A stretch of 64,000 nucleotides of DNA from Umezawaea endophytica. Lineage in GTDB: Bacteria; Actinomycetota; Actinomycetes; Mycobacteriales; Pseudonocardiaceae. Below the pieces are notes generated by a model. The model saw nothing but the letters and a program-made list of their open reading frames with translations. It ran no database searches and was not told the DNA's origin. Made by a program: the position numbers and the translations under genes. This document shows positions 28,170 through 36,575 of this stretch, piece after piece. Each line of letters begins with the position of its first letter. The stretch's first letter is position 1. The DNA lies in the NCBI RefSeq assembly GCF_025061645.1, contig NZ_JANYMP010000031.1:1-64000 (forward strand). The letters run 5' to 3'.

Positions 28170-28904
28170 GTGAGCATCGATGAGGTGGAGTCGGCTGCCC
28201 GACTCGACGAGGCCAGCGCGGCCCTGGAAGACCTCCAGGGTGTGCTCGCCGGTGAACAACCCATCCAGGAGGCCCTCCAGGGCCTCGCGGAGGCCGCCGT
28301 CCGGGTGATCGCGGACGCCGGCGCCGTCAGCATCACGATCGTGGACGGGACCGAGGCCAGCACCGCGGCGTCCACCAGCGAGGACGTCATCCACGTCGAC
28401 GCCGAGCAATACGCCTCCGGCGAGGGCCCCTGCCTCGAGGCCGCCCGCACCATCACCCCGGTCCGCGTGGCGGTCGACGCCGCCCACGAACGCTGGCCCG
28501 TGTTCGCCGCCGCCGCCACCAAGGCGGGCGTCCGCGCCTACCTCTCCGCCCCGCTGGCCGTCGGCGAAGACGTCCTCGGCTCGCTCAACGTCTACGGCTA
28601 CGTAGACGAGGCCTTCGACCCCTACGACGAGGCCCTCCTCCGCCTCTTCACCACCGCCGCCTCAGGCGCCATCACCGCAGCCCGCCGCTCGGCCCGCTCC
28701 CGCCAGATCATCGCCAACCTCACCAAGGCCCTCGTGTCCCGCGCCGAGATCGACCAGGCCAAGGGCGCGCTGATGGCGGTGCACGGCATCGAGCCCGACG
28801 CGGCGTTCGAACGACTCGTGGAGGAGTCCCAGGCGACGAACACCAAGCTCGTCGAGGTGGCCAGGAAGCTCCTGGTGTCGCTGCGGGAGCGGGAAGAGGG
28901 TTAG
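28170..28904 (+). CDS. GAF-ANTAR domain RNA-binding antiterminator
   Basis: The GAF domain spans about residues 40-165 (VSITIVDG, GEGPCLEAARTITPVRVAV, RAYLSAPLAVGEDVLGSLNVYG). The C-terminal ANTAR domain follows (LTKALVSRAEIDQAKGALMAVHGIEPDAAFERLVEESQ cut here as separate blocks: RAEIDQAKGALMA and DAAFERLVEES), with the family Ala/Gln residues. ANTAR proteins bind two-hexaloop RNA to stop termination. I place the start at GTG 28170; an in-frame GTG-class start 57 bases earlier is possible. Divergent from the two-component operon. Confidence 0.88.
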   Translation: MSIDEVESAARLDEASAALEDLQGVLAGEQPIQEALQGLAEAAVRVIADAGAVSITIVDGTEASTAASTSEDVIHVDAEQYASGEGPCLEAARTITPVRVAVDAAHERWPVFAAAATKAGVRAYLSAPLAVGEDVLGSLNVYGYVDEAFDPYDEALLRLFTTAASGAITAARRSARSRQIIANLTKALVSRAEIDQAKGALMAVHGIEPDAAFERLVEESQATNTKLVEVARKLLVSLREREEG

Positions 28905-29051
28905 TCGAGCCCCGCGCGGCTCCCTGACCTGCTCCGTTCGCGCCCGGAGCCCACACCGACGTGGTCGCGGAAAACTCGTGGTGCCACCCTGTCGATTTCG
29001 GTCGTCCCCGTTCGTCGGGTCATCGACACGACGGAAACCACGGAGGTTCAC
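28905..29051 (+). promoter_or_regulatory. Upstream region of the YCII/sigma operon
   Basis: 147 bp with no gene. It contains the promoter for the YCII/sigma pair; an ACGGAGGTT ribosome binding site ends it. I cannot fix the promoter hexamers. Confidence 0.35.
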
Positions 29052-29369
29052 ATGCGCTACATGCTGCTGATCTGCGCCCAGGAAGGCGTTGACGTCGGCG
29101 AGGTCGACCCGATCGAGCCGTGGTTGGAGTTCGTCGGGGACCGGAGGGTGGACGGGTCGCGGTTGCGGCCGAGTGGGGATGCCACGAGCGTGCAGGTGCG
29201 TGGCGGGGACGTGCTGTTGTCGGACGGGCCGTTCGCGGAGACGAAGGAACAGGTCGCGGGGTTCGACCTGGTCGAGTGCGCGGACCTGGACGAGGCGCTG
29301 GAGATCGCGGGGCGGCACCCGGTGGCGAAGTTCGGGACGGTCGAGGTCAGGCCGCTCTGGGAGGACTGA
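29052..29369 (+). CDS. YCII-related (DGPF domain) protein
   Basis: A 105-residue YCII-fold protein with the family signature [20 protein letters not shown] and the C-terminal [21 protein letters not shown] proteins are usually encoded just before an ECF sigma factor of the ECF42 type, as here: the stop overlaps the sigma start by one base (TGATG). They are thought to act with that sigma factor, but their biochemical role is not known. An ACGGAGG site lies upstream of ATG 29052. Confidence 0.9.
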   Translation: MRYMLLICAQEGVDVGEVDPIEPWLEFVGDRRVDGSRLRPSGDATSVQVRGGDVLLSDGPFAETKEQVAGFDLVECADLDEALEIAGRHPVAKFGTVEVRPLWED

Positions 29370-30579
29370 TGATCGAGGTCGATGTCGCGTTCCGGGAGGA
29401 GTGGGGGAACGTCGTCGCGACGCTCATCCGGACCACCGGGGACTGGGATCTCGCCGAGGAGTGCGCGCAAGACGCTTTCGCGACCGCGCTGGAGCGCTGG
29501 CCGGTGGACGGGGTGCCGCGGCGGCCGGGGGCGTGGTTGACGACGACGGCGCGGAACCGGGCGCTCGACCGGTTGCGGCGCAAGGCGAACGAGGCGGTGA
29601 AGCTGCGGGAGGTGGCGGCTGTGGCGTACCCGGAGGACCCCGAGGTCGACGAGGTGCCGGACGAGCGGTTGCGGTTGATCTTCACGTGCTGCCACCCCGC
29701 GCTGGCGGTGGAGGCGCAGGTGGCGTTGACGCTGCGGACGCTCGTCGGGCTGAGCACGGTGGAGATCGCGCGGGCGTTCCTGGTGCCCGAGGCCACGATG
29801 GCGCAGCGGCTGGTGCGGGCCAAGCGGAAGATCCGCAACGCCGGGATCCCGTACCGGGTGCCGCCCGCGCACCTGCTGCCGGACCGGCTGCGTGGGGTGC
29901 TGGGGGCGCTGTACCTGCTGTTCAACGAGGGGTACTCGGCGACGGCGGGCGCCGACCTGGTGCGGCGGAACCTGTGCGCCGAAGCGGTCAGGGTGACGCG
30001 GGTGCTCGTGGGCCTGATGCCGGACGAACCGGAGGCGGTGGGGCTGCTGGCGTTGATGCTGCTGCACGACGCGCGGCGGGAGACCAGGGTCGACGCGGCC
30101 GGTGACCTGGTGCTGCTCGACGAGCAGGACCGGACGCGGTGGAACCGGGCGCAGATCGCCGAGGGGAGGCGCTGGTGGAGTCGGCGCTGCGGCGCGGTCC
30201 GGTCGGGCCGTACCAGGTGCAGGCCGCCATCGCCGCGTGCCACACGTCCGCCGTGGAGGCGTCGGACACGGACTGGCCGCAGATCGCCGCTCTCTACGGG
30301 ACGTTGGCGCGGCTGGTGCCGACCCCCGTGGTGGAGTTGAACCGGGCGGTGGCCGTGGCGATGGCCGACGGGCCCGCCGTCGGGCTGGCGCTGGTGCGGG
30401 CGCTGGAGGCGTCGGGTGGGTTGGAGGGGTACCACCTGCTGGCCGCCACGCGCGCGGACCTGTTGCGGCGCTTGGGAAGGCGGGCCGAAGCGGCGGCCGC
30501 CTACCGGGAGGCCCTCGCGCTGGTGGCCACCGACGCCGAACGGCGGTTCCTGGTGCGGCGCCTGGCCGAGGTGGGCTAG
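29369..30579 (+). pseudogene. ECF42-type RNA polymerase sigma factor, apparently frameshifted
   Basis: Residues 1-265 read cleanly: sigma region 2 ([35 protein letters not shown]), region 4 ([20 protein letters not shown]) and the helical SnoaL/TPR-like tail typical of ECF42. The frame then breaks in the G4 run at 30163-30166. Upstream it reads WNRAQIAEG; the continuation [26 protein letters not shown] lies in the +1-shifted frame and runs to 30579. One extra G would restore a normal protein of about 403 residues. It is either a real inactivating or phase-variable deletion or a base-calling error. Overlaps the YCII gene start and shares CTAG at its 3' end with the convergent channel gene. Confidence 0.8.
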
Positions 30580-31373
30580 TCGGAACCGTTCGCGGGCTGC
30601 ATGCGCAGGGCCCGGACCTCCTCGCGCAGCGCCCTGATCTCCTCCAGCACCTCGTCCGGGGCGCCGCGCTGGGCTGGCACCACCGGCGAGGTCTGGATCT
30701 CGGACTCCATGGCGCTGCACACGACCGCGATGAACAGGTTGAGCATGGTGAACGTGCCGACCAGCAGGTAGCAGACGAAGAAGATCCAGGCCAGCGGTTG
30801 GGCGGGCATGAGGTCCCGCATCATGTCCGACCAGCCGTCGCCCGTGGTGATCTGGAACAGCGTGAGGACGGTGGCGCCCAGGTCGCCGAACCTCGGGTCG
30901 CCAGTGGACTGGAACAGGTTGCTGGCCACCACCCCGCCCACGTAGAGGAGCAGCACCAGCAGACCGGACAGCGACACCAGTCCGGGGATGGACTTCACCA
31001 GCGCGGAGACGACCCTGCGCATGCTGGGGACCATCGACACCAGGCGCAGGGCCCGCAGGATGCGCAGCGAGCGGACCACGGAGAGCACGCCGCCCGCCGG
31101 GAGCAGGGAGACGCCGACGACCAGGAAGTCGAAGCAGTTCCACGGGTCCTTGAAGAACCGGAGGCGGTGGGCGTACAGGCGCGCGGCCAGTTCCACCACG
31201 AAGACGCCGAGCGCGACGCGGTCCACGGTGGAGAGGAGCGGGCCGTGCGCGGCGACCATCGACGGGGAGGTCTCGCAGCCCAGGGCCGCGGCGTTCACGA
31301 CGATGACCACGATGATCATCCGTTGGAACCGCTTGCCTTCCACGAGGTGGCCTACGCGGTCGCGCAACGACAT
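30576..31373 (-). CDS. Single-domain voltage-gated cation channel (bacterial Nav/Cav type)
   Basis: A 265-residue six-transmembrane channel. The voltage sensor S4 carries R101, R104, R107 and R110 (VVRSLRILRALRLVSM). The pore helix and filter read FQITTGDGWSDMM, with filter T177-G-D179-G-W-S-D183. S6 is VGTFTMLNLFIAVV, and the C-terminus ends in a short coiled coil (VLEEIRALREEVRALRM) that would tetramerise it. Aspartates at D179 and D183 rather than Glu/Met suggest calcium permeability. ATG 31373 follows AGGAG. The gene is monocistronic and convergent with the sigma-factor gene. Confidence 0.88.
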   Translation of the reverse strand: MSLRDRVGHLVEGKRFQRMIIVVIVVNAAALGCETSPSMVAAHGPLLSTVDRVALGVFVVELAARLYAHRLRFFKDPWNCFDFLVVGVSLLPAGGVLSVVRSLRILRALRLVSMVPSMRRVVSALVKSIPGLVSLSGLLVLLLYVGGVVASNLFQSTGDPRFGDLGATVLTLFQITTGDGWSDMMRDLMPAQPLAWIFFVCYLLVGTFTMLNLFIAVVCSAMESEIQTSPVVPAQRGAPDEVLEEIRALREEVRALRMQPANGSD

Positions 31374-31536
31374 GGGAACTCCTGAATGGGTTTTTCCGCG
31401 CCTCGGCACTAACTCCATTGGGTGACAAGGGTTGTGCGCCTCGGGTTTGTCCATTCCGGACGATAACAGGCGAGTCCGGCTCGCGTTCGGGTCGGGTGAA
31501 CCGGGTGCCGCCGGTCGCCGTCCCTAGGCTGGTGGC
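31374..31536. promoter_or_regulatory. Divergent promoter between channel and TerB-like genes
   Basis: 163 bp, AT-rich near 31385-31400 (GGGTTTTTCC). It holds the promoters for the channel gene (minus) and the small helical protein (plus). No further structure was recognised. Confidence 0.35.
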
Positions 31537-31926
31537 ATGACTGAGTACACGGAAGAGGAAGGCCGGACGCTCCGCACGGCCGTGTTCGGGGCGATGGTCC
31601 TCGTGTCCACCGCCGACGCCGGGTCGCTCGACCAGGAGAGCCAGGCCGGTGGACGGGCGATGGCGCACCTGTCGCCGGAGCTGCGCGAGGTGCTGAAGGC
31701 CGGGCGGCCCGTCCTGCCCGCCGGGTCGGTGTCCGACGTGGAGGACGGCGTGCTGTTCGCGCTGCGCCGGTCCGTCGAGATCCTCGCCGCGAAGGCGCCC
31801 GCCGAGGCCGAGGCGTTCCCCGCCGCCGTGGTGGCGATCTGCCGCGAGGTCGCCCGCGCCGACGGCCAGGTCGCCCCGGCCGAGGGCGCGATGGTCGCCA
31901 AGGTGGAGGCCGCGCTCGCGCGGTGA
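31537..31926 (+). CDS. Conserved hypothetical helical protein, TerB-like tail, 129 aa
   Basis: An all-helical soluble protein. The last 35 residues (VVAICREVARADGQVAPAEG and KVEAALA) resemble the EF-like helix pair of TerB-fold proteins. The N-terminus is acidic, with a hydrophobic helix AVFGAMVLVSTADAG. There is no catalytic motif. It stands alone between the channel gene and the oxidoreductase gene. Function unknown. Confidence 0.7.
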   Translation: MTEYTEEEGRTLRTAVFGAMVLVSTADAGSLDQESQAGGRAMAHLSPELREVLKAGRPVLPAGSVSDVEDGVLFALRRSVEILAAKAPAEAEAFPAAVVAICREVARADGQVAPAEGAMVAKVEAALAR

Positions 31927-32003
31927 CGCGCCGGGAATCCCAGTAGCGTGGAATCCGGCAACGCCGGTGGCGCGCCGAGGCGTGCCAGGAGGAAGGGTTG
32001 GCG

Positions 32004-32420
32004 ATGGCGGACGACGCGGGCGGCTGGAACCAGAAGATCATCGACGAGTTCCACGCGAACGGCGGGAAGGTCGGCGGGCCGTTCGAGGGGCGGCGGCTGG
32101 TGCTGCTCACCATGGTGGGGGCCAGGAGCGGGCAGGAGCGGACCACGCCGCTGGTCAGCAGCGTCGACGGCGACCGGCTGGTCATCGCCGCGTCGTACGG
32201 CGGCGCGGACCGGAACCCCGACTGGTACCACAACGTCCTGGCGAACCCGCGGGTGACGGTGGAGGTCGGCACGGAGAAGTTCGAGGCCACCGCCAAGGAG
32301 GTCACGGACCGGGCCGAGCGCGACCGGTTGTACGCGGGCATGGTCGAGGAGATGCCCGGTTTCGCCGACTACGAGACGAAGACCGACCGGCTGATCCCGG
32401 TCATCGTGCTGGAGCGCTGA
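32004..32420 (+). CDS. Deazaflavin-dependent nitroreductase-family oxidoreductase
   Basis: A 138-residue F420-dependent (Ddn-type) split-barrel protein. Typical motifs are LLTMVGARSGQERTTPLV (cofactor phosphate region), ASYGGADRNPDWYHNVLANPRV and the C-terminal PVIVLER. These enzymes use reduced F420 to reduce quinones or nitro compounds. The ATG at 32004 is preferred over TTG 31998 because GGAAGG is seven bases upstream. A hairpin follows at 32431. Confidence 0.9.
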   Translation: MADDAGGWNQKIIDEFHANGGKVGGPFEGRRLVLLTMVGARSGQERTTPLVSSVDGDRLVIAASYGGADRNPDWYHNVLANPRVTVEVGTEKFEATAKEVTDRAERDRLYAGMVEEMPGFADYETKTDRLIPVIVLER

Positions 32421-32430
32421 GGCCGTTGAC

Positions 32431-32458
32431 GGGTCCCGGTCCCCGCGGACCGGGGCCC
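32431..32458 (+). terminator. Hairpin terminator after the F420-dependent oxidoreductase gene
   Basis: GGGTCCCGGTCC (32431-32442) pairs with GGACCGGGGCCC (32447-32458) through 12 bp with one G-U pair and a 4-nt loop. It lies between convergent genes and has no clear U-tract. Confidence 0.6.
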
Positions 32459-32510
32459 TGTCACGTCAGACCGCCGCGGCGCTTGGCCTTTCAGCCGAAA
32501 GCCGGGCCGC

Positions 32511-33104
32511 TCACCCGACCGCCAGTGACACGCCGATGGCGGTCATGACGGCGGCGATCGAGCCGTCCACGAACCGCCACGCCAGCGGGCGGGACAGGAC
32601 CGGGGCTAGCTTGCGGGCGCCCAGGCCGAGACCGGTGAACCAGAGGGCGCTCGCCGTCGTCGCGCCCGCGCCGAACGCCCACGGGCTCGGGTCGTCGTGG
32701 GCGACCGTCCCCATGAGCAGCACGGTGTCGAGGTACACGTGCGGGTTGAGGAACGTCATCGCCAGGCAGGCCAACAGGGTTGCCCGCAGGGTGGCGGGCG
32801 GGAGGTCCAGCGGTGTCAGGGCGCTCGGGCGGAACGCCCTCCGGGCGGCCAGGACGGCGTAGCCGATGAGGAACGCGGCACCGCCCCAGCGCACGGCCGT
32901 CAGCGCGCCCGGCGCGGACGTCAGGACGGCGCCGAGGCCCGCGATACCCGCGGCCACCAGCGCCGCGTCGGCCACCACGCAGGTGACCACGACCGGCAGC
33001 ACGTGTTCGCGGCGTAGACCCTGGCGCAGGACGAACGCGTTCTGCGCCCCGATCGCGACGATGAGAGCGAAGCAGAAGCCGAAACCGGCGAGAGCGGAAC
33101 CCAT
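32511..33104 (-). CDS. lysE: LysE/ArgO family basic amino acid exporter
   Basis: A 197-residue protein with six hydrophobic segments and the family N-terminus FCFALIVAIGAQNAFVLRQG, plus LACLAMTFLNPHVYLDTV in the middle. It exports lysine and arginine when internal pools are high. It is divergent from a LysG/ArgP-type regulator across 70 bp, the classic arrangement in Corynebacterineae and relatives. Confidence 0.92.
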   Translation of the reverse strand: MGSALAGFGFCFALIVAIGAQNAFVLRQGLRREHVLPVVVTCVVADAALVAAGIAGLGAVLTSAPGALTAVRWGGAAFLIGYAVLAARRAFRPSALTPLDLPPATLRATLLACLAMTFLNPHVYLDTVLLMGTVAHDDPSPWAFGAGATTASALWFTGLGLGARKLAPVLSRPLAWRFVDGSIAAVMTAIGVSLAVG

Positions 33105-33174
33105 GCGGGGGACGCTAGGAGCACCGGCTCCCGCATTCCAGCTAAAGATTCTTCAGCACCCTTAGAATCGCTTC
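33105..33174. promoter_or_regulatory. lysE-lysG divergent promoter region
   Basis: 70 bp between the exporter and its activator. It includes an AT-rich core AGCTAAAGATTCTTCAGC (33149-33166) with partial dyad symmetry AGCTxAAGA/TCTTxAGC, a plausible LysG operator. Confidence 0.5.
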
Positions 33175-34062
33175 ATGTCACTCGACCCGGTGCAGCTCGC
33201 GACGTTCCAGGCGGTCGTCGAGCACGGCAGCTTCGACGCCGCGGCGAAGGTGCTGCACGTGACGCCGTCGGCGGTGAGCCAGCGCGTCAAGGCGCTGGAG
33301 CAGGTCGTCGGGCAGGTGCTGGTGCGGCGCACCCGGCCGTGCGAGCCGACGGACGCGGGCAGGCCGCTGGTGCGGTTGGGCGGCCAGGTCGCGCTGCTCG
33401 AACGCGAAGCGCTCGCCGACGCCCGCGGCGCGCTGGGCGGCCAGGCCCGCACGCGGGTCGCCGTCGTCGTCAACGCCGACTCGCTCGCGGGCTGGTTCCT
33501 GCCGGTCCTCACCGAGCTGCCCGACGTGGCGTTCGAACTGCACACCGACGACGAGGGGCATACCGCCGAGCTGCTGCGCGCCGGCGCGGTGATGGCCGCC
33601 GTCACCTCCGAGCGCGTCGCCGTCCAGGGCTGCCGGGTCACGCGCCTCGGCGCGATGCGCTACCTCGCCGTCGCCTCACCCGACCGCCACGCGGAGTGGT
33701 TCGCCGACCGCGACCCGGCCGAGGCGTTCGCGGTCGCGCCGGTGATCTGCTTCAACCGCAAGGACGTCACCCAACGGCGGTTCGCCCGCTCGATGACCCG
33801 CCGCGACGTCGACCCGCCCACGCACTTCGTGCCCGCCGCGGCGAGCTTCACCGAAGCGGTCCGGCTCGGCCTCGGCTGGGGCCTGGTGCCCGAGGGGGTC
33901 GCGCGCCCCGACCTCGCCGACGGCAGGCTGGTCGACCTGGCGCCGGGCCACCACCTCGACGTGCCGCTGTACTGGCAGTGCTGGCGGCTGGAGTCGGCGG
34001 TGCTGTCGGCGTTGACCGCGGCGGTCCGCTCGGCCGCCGCGAGCGCGCTGCGCACGGCGTGA
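33175..34062 (+). CDS. lysG: LysG/ArgP-type LysR-family transcriptional activator
   Basis: The N-terminal helix-turn-helix is QLATFQAVVEHGSFDAAAK with VTPSAVSQRVKALEQ. The effector domain starts near residue 95 and ends CWRLESAVLSALTAAV, as in ArgP/LysG (IciA) proteins of about 295 residues. It would activate the divergent exporter gene in response to lysine, arginine or histidine. ATG 33175 has almost no upstream Shine-Dalgarno sequence, so leaderless or weak initiation is likely. Confidence 0.92.
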   Translation: MSLDPVQLATFQAVVEHGSFDAAAKVLHVTPSAVSQRVKALEQVVGQVLVRRTRPCEPTDAGRPLVRLGGQVALLEREALADARGALGGQARTRVAVVVNADSLAGWFLPVLTELPDVAFELHTDDEGHTAELLRAGAVMAAVTSERVAVQGCRVTRLGAMRYLAVASPDRHAEWFADRDPAEAFAVAPVICFNRKDVTQRRFARSMTRRDVDPPTHFVPAAASFTEAVRLGLGWGLVPEGVARPDLADGRLVDLAPGHHLDVPLYWQCWRLESAVLSALTAAVRSAAASALRTA

Positions 34063-34081
34063 CGCGGACTAACCTGGTCCC

Positions 34082-34546
34082 ATGCCACGGACCGACACCG
34101 GATCACGCGTCTACGCCGCCTCACCCGACCGCGTGTACGCCGCCCTGGTCGACCCGGCCGCGCTCACGGCCTGGTTGCCGCCCAAGGGGATGAGCGGCAG
34201 GTTCGACCGGTTCGATGTGCGCCCCGGTGGGTCGTACCGCCTGGTCCTGACCTACGCGGACGCGTCGGCCTCACCGGGGAAGGCCACCCCCGACTCGGAC
34301 GTGGTCGAGGCGCGGTTCGTCGACGTCGTCCCCGGTGTGCGCGTGGTGCAGGCGGTCGACTTCGTCTCCGACGACCCGTCCTACGCGGGCACGATGACCA
34401 TGACCTGGGAGGTCAGCGCCGTCGACACCGGCACGCGGGTGGAGATCCGCGCCGACGACGTCCCCGACGGCATCTCCGCCGAGGACCACGCCGCCGGGCT
34501 GGCGTCCTCGCTGGAGAACCTCGCCGAGTACCTCGAAGGCGCCTGA
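34082..34546 (+). CDS. SRPBCC (AHSA1-type START-fold) protein
   Basis: A 154-residue helix-grip protein: SRVYAASPDRVYAALVDPAAL at the start, LPPKGMSGRFDRFDVRPGGSYRL in the middle, GTMTMTWEVSAVDTGTRV and the long C-terminal helix AAGLASSLENLAEYLEG. These are typical of Aha1-C-like SRPBCC proteins that bind hydrophobic ligands. It starts 19 bp after lysG, in the same direction. Confidence 0.88.
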   Translation: MPRTDTGSRVYAASPDRVYAALVDPAALTAWLPPKGMSGRFDRFDVRPGGSYRLVLTYADASASPGKATPDSDVVEARFVDVVPGVRVVQAVDFVSDDPSYAGTMTMTWEVSAVDTGTRVEIRADDVPDGISAEDHAAGLASSLENLAEYLEGA

Positions 34547-34554
34547 CCGCTGCC

Positions 34555-35106
34555 TCAGGCGGGCTCGGTGTCCGCCGGTGGTTCCTCGATCGGGAAGAGG
34601 ATCGGGCTGAGGAGGTAGCGCGCGCGGTCCGGGGTCGGCTGGTTGGCCAGGTGGGGCACGATCGCGTGGCGCATGCCCTCGATCATCGCCAGCACCTCGT
34701 CCGGGCTGAGCCAGACCGCGTGCTGTCGGTAGCCGACGAGGTCGGTCGCCGGTGCGGCGCCGTCGCGGTCCAGGTAGGCGTTGAACTCGGCGACCAGCGC
34801 CGCCATCGCCGCCGCGAAGGCGCGCTGGTGGTCGGCGGGCGACAGCGACTCGAAGGTGTCGGTGTCGACGCTCGCGCGGTCGTGGCGCAGCCGGTACCGG
34901 CGTTCGACGGCGCCGCGCACCCGGCGTTCGTCGGCCACCTCCAGGATCCCGCCCGCCGCGAGCAGGTCGACGTGCCGGTAGACCATGGCCTTCGAGACGT
35001 CGGGCAGCAGCGCGGACAGCTCGGTGGTCGTGAGCAGCCGACCCCCGCGCAGGGCGTGGACGACCCGGAGCCGCACGGGGTGTCCCAGGAGTTCCAACGT
35101 GTTCAC
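34555..35106 (-). CDS. Winged-helix (ArsR-like) transcriptional regulator
   Basis: A 183-residue protein. Residues 3-75 are an ArsR-like winged helix: LELLGHPVRLRVVHALRGG, LTTTELSALLPDVSKAMVYRHVDLL, AGGILEVADERRVRGAVERRY. The remaining residues are a helical ligand-binding or dimerisation part. GTG start at 35106. It is divergent from an alpha/beta hydrolase gene across 58 bp containing a 7-bp inverted repeat, and probably represses that gene. Confidence 0.85.
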   Translation of the reverse strand: MNTLELLGHPVRLRVVHALRGGRLLTTTELSALLPDVSKAMVYRHVDLLAAGGILEVADERRVRGAVERRYRLRHDRASVDTDTFESLSPADHQRAFAAAMAALVAEFNAYLDRDGAAPATDLVGYRQHAVWLSPDEVLAMIEGMRHAIVPHLANQPTPDRARYLLSPILFPIEEPPADTEPA

Positions 35107-35130
35107 GAGACAACGATCTCACGCGGTGAT

Positions 35131-35155
35131 ACCTTTCGCAAAAGATGAGAAAGGT
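35131..35155. promoter_or_regulatory. Inverted repeat between divergent regulator and hydrolase
   Basis: ACCTTTC (35131-35137) and GAAAGGT (35149-35155) are perfect arms 11 bp apart. The stretch is AT-rich relative to its surroundings and overlaps the ribosome binding site (AAAGGTGG) of the hydrolase gene. Likely operator of the winged-helix protein. Confidence 0.5.
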
Positions 35156-35164
35156 GGTCGGGTG

Positions 35165-36460
35165 ATGCTGGGGATCGATCCGGTGGGGACCGCGACGGCG
35201 GTGGTCGAGATGATGCGGGACGGGCGTTTCGCGGAGGTCGAGGAGCTGTTCGCGCCACGGCTGCGCGCGGTCGTGTCCGCCGACGCGCTGCGGACGGCCT
35301 GGACGGTCGAGGTCGAACGGCGCGGGCCGGTCACGGCCATCGGCGCGCCGCGGGGTGAACCGCCCGCGGCGGGGCTGGTTCGGGTGAGCGTCCCGGTGCA
35401 GTGCGAGCGCGGCGGGCTCGTGGTGGTCATGTCCGTGGACGACGCGGGTGCGCTGCACGGCCTGCTGCTGGCCCCCGAAGCCGCCGGGGCGTGGACGCCG
35501 CCGCCCTACGCCGCTCCGAGGAGGTTCACCGAGCGGTCGGTCGAGATCGGGTCGGGTCCCCTCGCCGTGAGCGGCACGATCACGGTGCCGCGCGGGCGAG
35601 GTCCGCGTCCCGGAGTCGTGCTGCTGGCCGGGGGAGGGCCGTTCGACCGCGACGGGACGACCGGGGCCAACAAGCCGCTCAAGGACCTCGCCTGGGGACT
35701 GGCGAGCCGGGGCGTGGCGGTGGTGCGGTTCGACAAGGTGACGCACACCCACGGGGACGTCGTCGACGCGCCGGGGTTCACGATGTCGGACGAGTACGTG
35801 CCGCACGCGGTCTCGGCCGTCCACCTGCTCCAGCGGGAGTCCTCTGTGGACTCCGGGCGGGTTTTCCTGCTGGGGCACAGTATGGGCGGCAAAGTCGCGC
35901 CGAGGGTCGCGGCTGCCGAGCCGTCCGTGGCCGGGTTGGTGCTCCTGGCGGCGGACGCGCAGCCGATGCACCACGCCGCGGTCCGGGTGGTCCGCCACCT
36001 CGCCTCGCTGACCCCCGGCCCGAACGCCGACGCCGCGGTCGCGTCGGTCGTCCGGCAGACCGCGCTGGTCGACGGCCCCGACCTGACGGTGGCGACCCCC
36101 GCGAGTGAGCTGCCGTTCGGCCTGTCCGCGTCGTACTGGCTGGACCTGCGCTCCTACGACCCCGTCGCGACCGCGGCCGCGCTGGGCAAACCGATGCTCA
36201 TCGCGCAGGGCGGCCGTGACTACCAGGTGACCGTCGAGGACGACCTCGCGCGCTGGCGAGCGGGCCTGGCGCACAGGTCCGATGTGGACATCCGCGTCCA
36301 CGAAGACGACAACCACCTGTTCTTCACGGGCACGGGTCCGTCCACACCGGCGGAGTACGAACCGGCGCAGCACGTGGACCCGGCCGTGATCGCCGACGTC
36401 GCCGAGTGGCTGCGGCCACCTCGCGGGAGGGTGGCCCGGTTCCTCGACCGTCTCGGGTGA
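35165..36460 (+). CDS. Alpha/beta hydrolase with DUF3887-like N-terminal domain
   Basis: The N-terminal 100 residues (AVVEMMRDGRFAEVEELFAP, then two strands) are a cystatin-like DUF3887 domain. The hydrolase begins near residue 120: PGVVLLAGGGPFDRDGT is the oxyanion loop, VFLLGHSMGGKVAPRVAA holds the nucleophile Ser, and the acid and His come later (GGRDYQVT and HEDDNHLF). The substrate is unknown; the family includes peptidase S9-like and esterase enzymes. Probably controlled by the divergent winged-helix protein. Confidence 0.85.
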   Translation: MLGIDPVGTATAVVEMMRDGRFAEVEELFAPRLRAVVSADALRTAWTVEVERRGPVTAIGAPRGEPPAAGLVRVSVPVQCERGGLVVVMSVDDAGALHGLLLAPEAAGAWTPPPYAAPRRFTERSVEIGSGPLAVSGTITVPRGRGPRPGVVLLAGGGPFDRDGTTGANKPLKDLAWGLASRGVAVVRFDKVTHTHGDVVDAPGFTMSDEYVPHAVSAVHLLQRESSVDSGRVFLLGHSMGGKVAPRVAAAEPSVAGLVLLAADAQPMHHAAVRVVRHLASLTPGPNADAAVASVVRQTALVDGPDLTVATPASELPFGLSASYWLDLRSYDPVATAAALGKPMLIAQGGRDYQVTVEDDLARWRAGLAHRSDVDIRVHEDDNHLFFTGTGPSTPAEYEPAQHVDPAVIADVAEWLRPPRGRVARFLDRLG

Positions 36461-36481
36461 ACGGTTCCCGGAAAGTTCTTG

Positions 36482-36507
36482 GTTTGGAGTTCCCGCCGTT
36501 CGGGCAT
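36482..36507 (+). promoter_or_regulatory. SigB/SigF-like promoter candidate
   Basis: GTTT (36482-36485), a 16-bp spacer, and GGGCAT (36502-36507) fit the GTTT-N15/16-GGGTAT pattern of general-stress sigma factors. It lies 68 bp upstream of a stress-type membrane protein gene. Confidence 0.5.
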
Positions 36508-36575
36508 CTCTCCGTCGAGCTAGTCGAAGGCGAAAGAGCATCCGCTCGCCGCCGCCGGACGAAGGAGATTTTTCC

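Noticed and set aside
30160-30579. Programmed ribosomal frameshift in the sigma-factor gene
   Set aside because: No slippery heptamer or downstream pseudoknot is evident; a single lost G in a homopolymer explains the data more simply.
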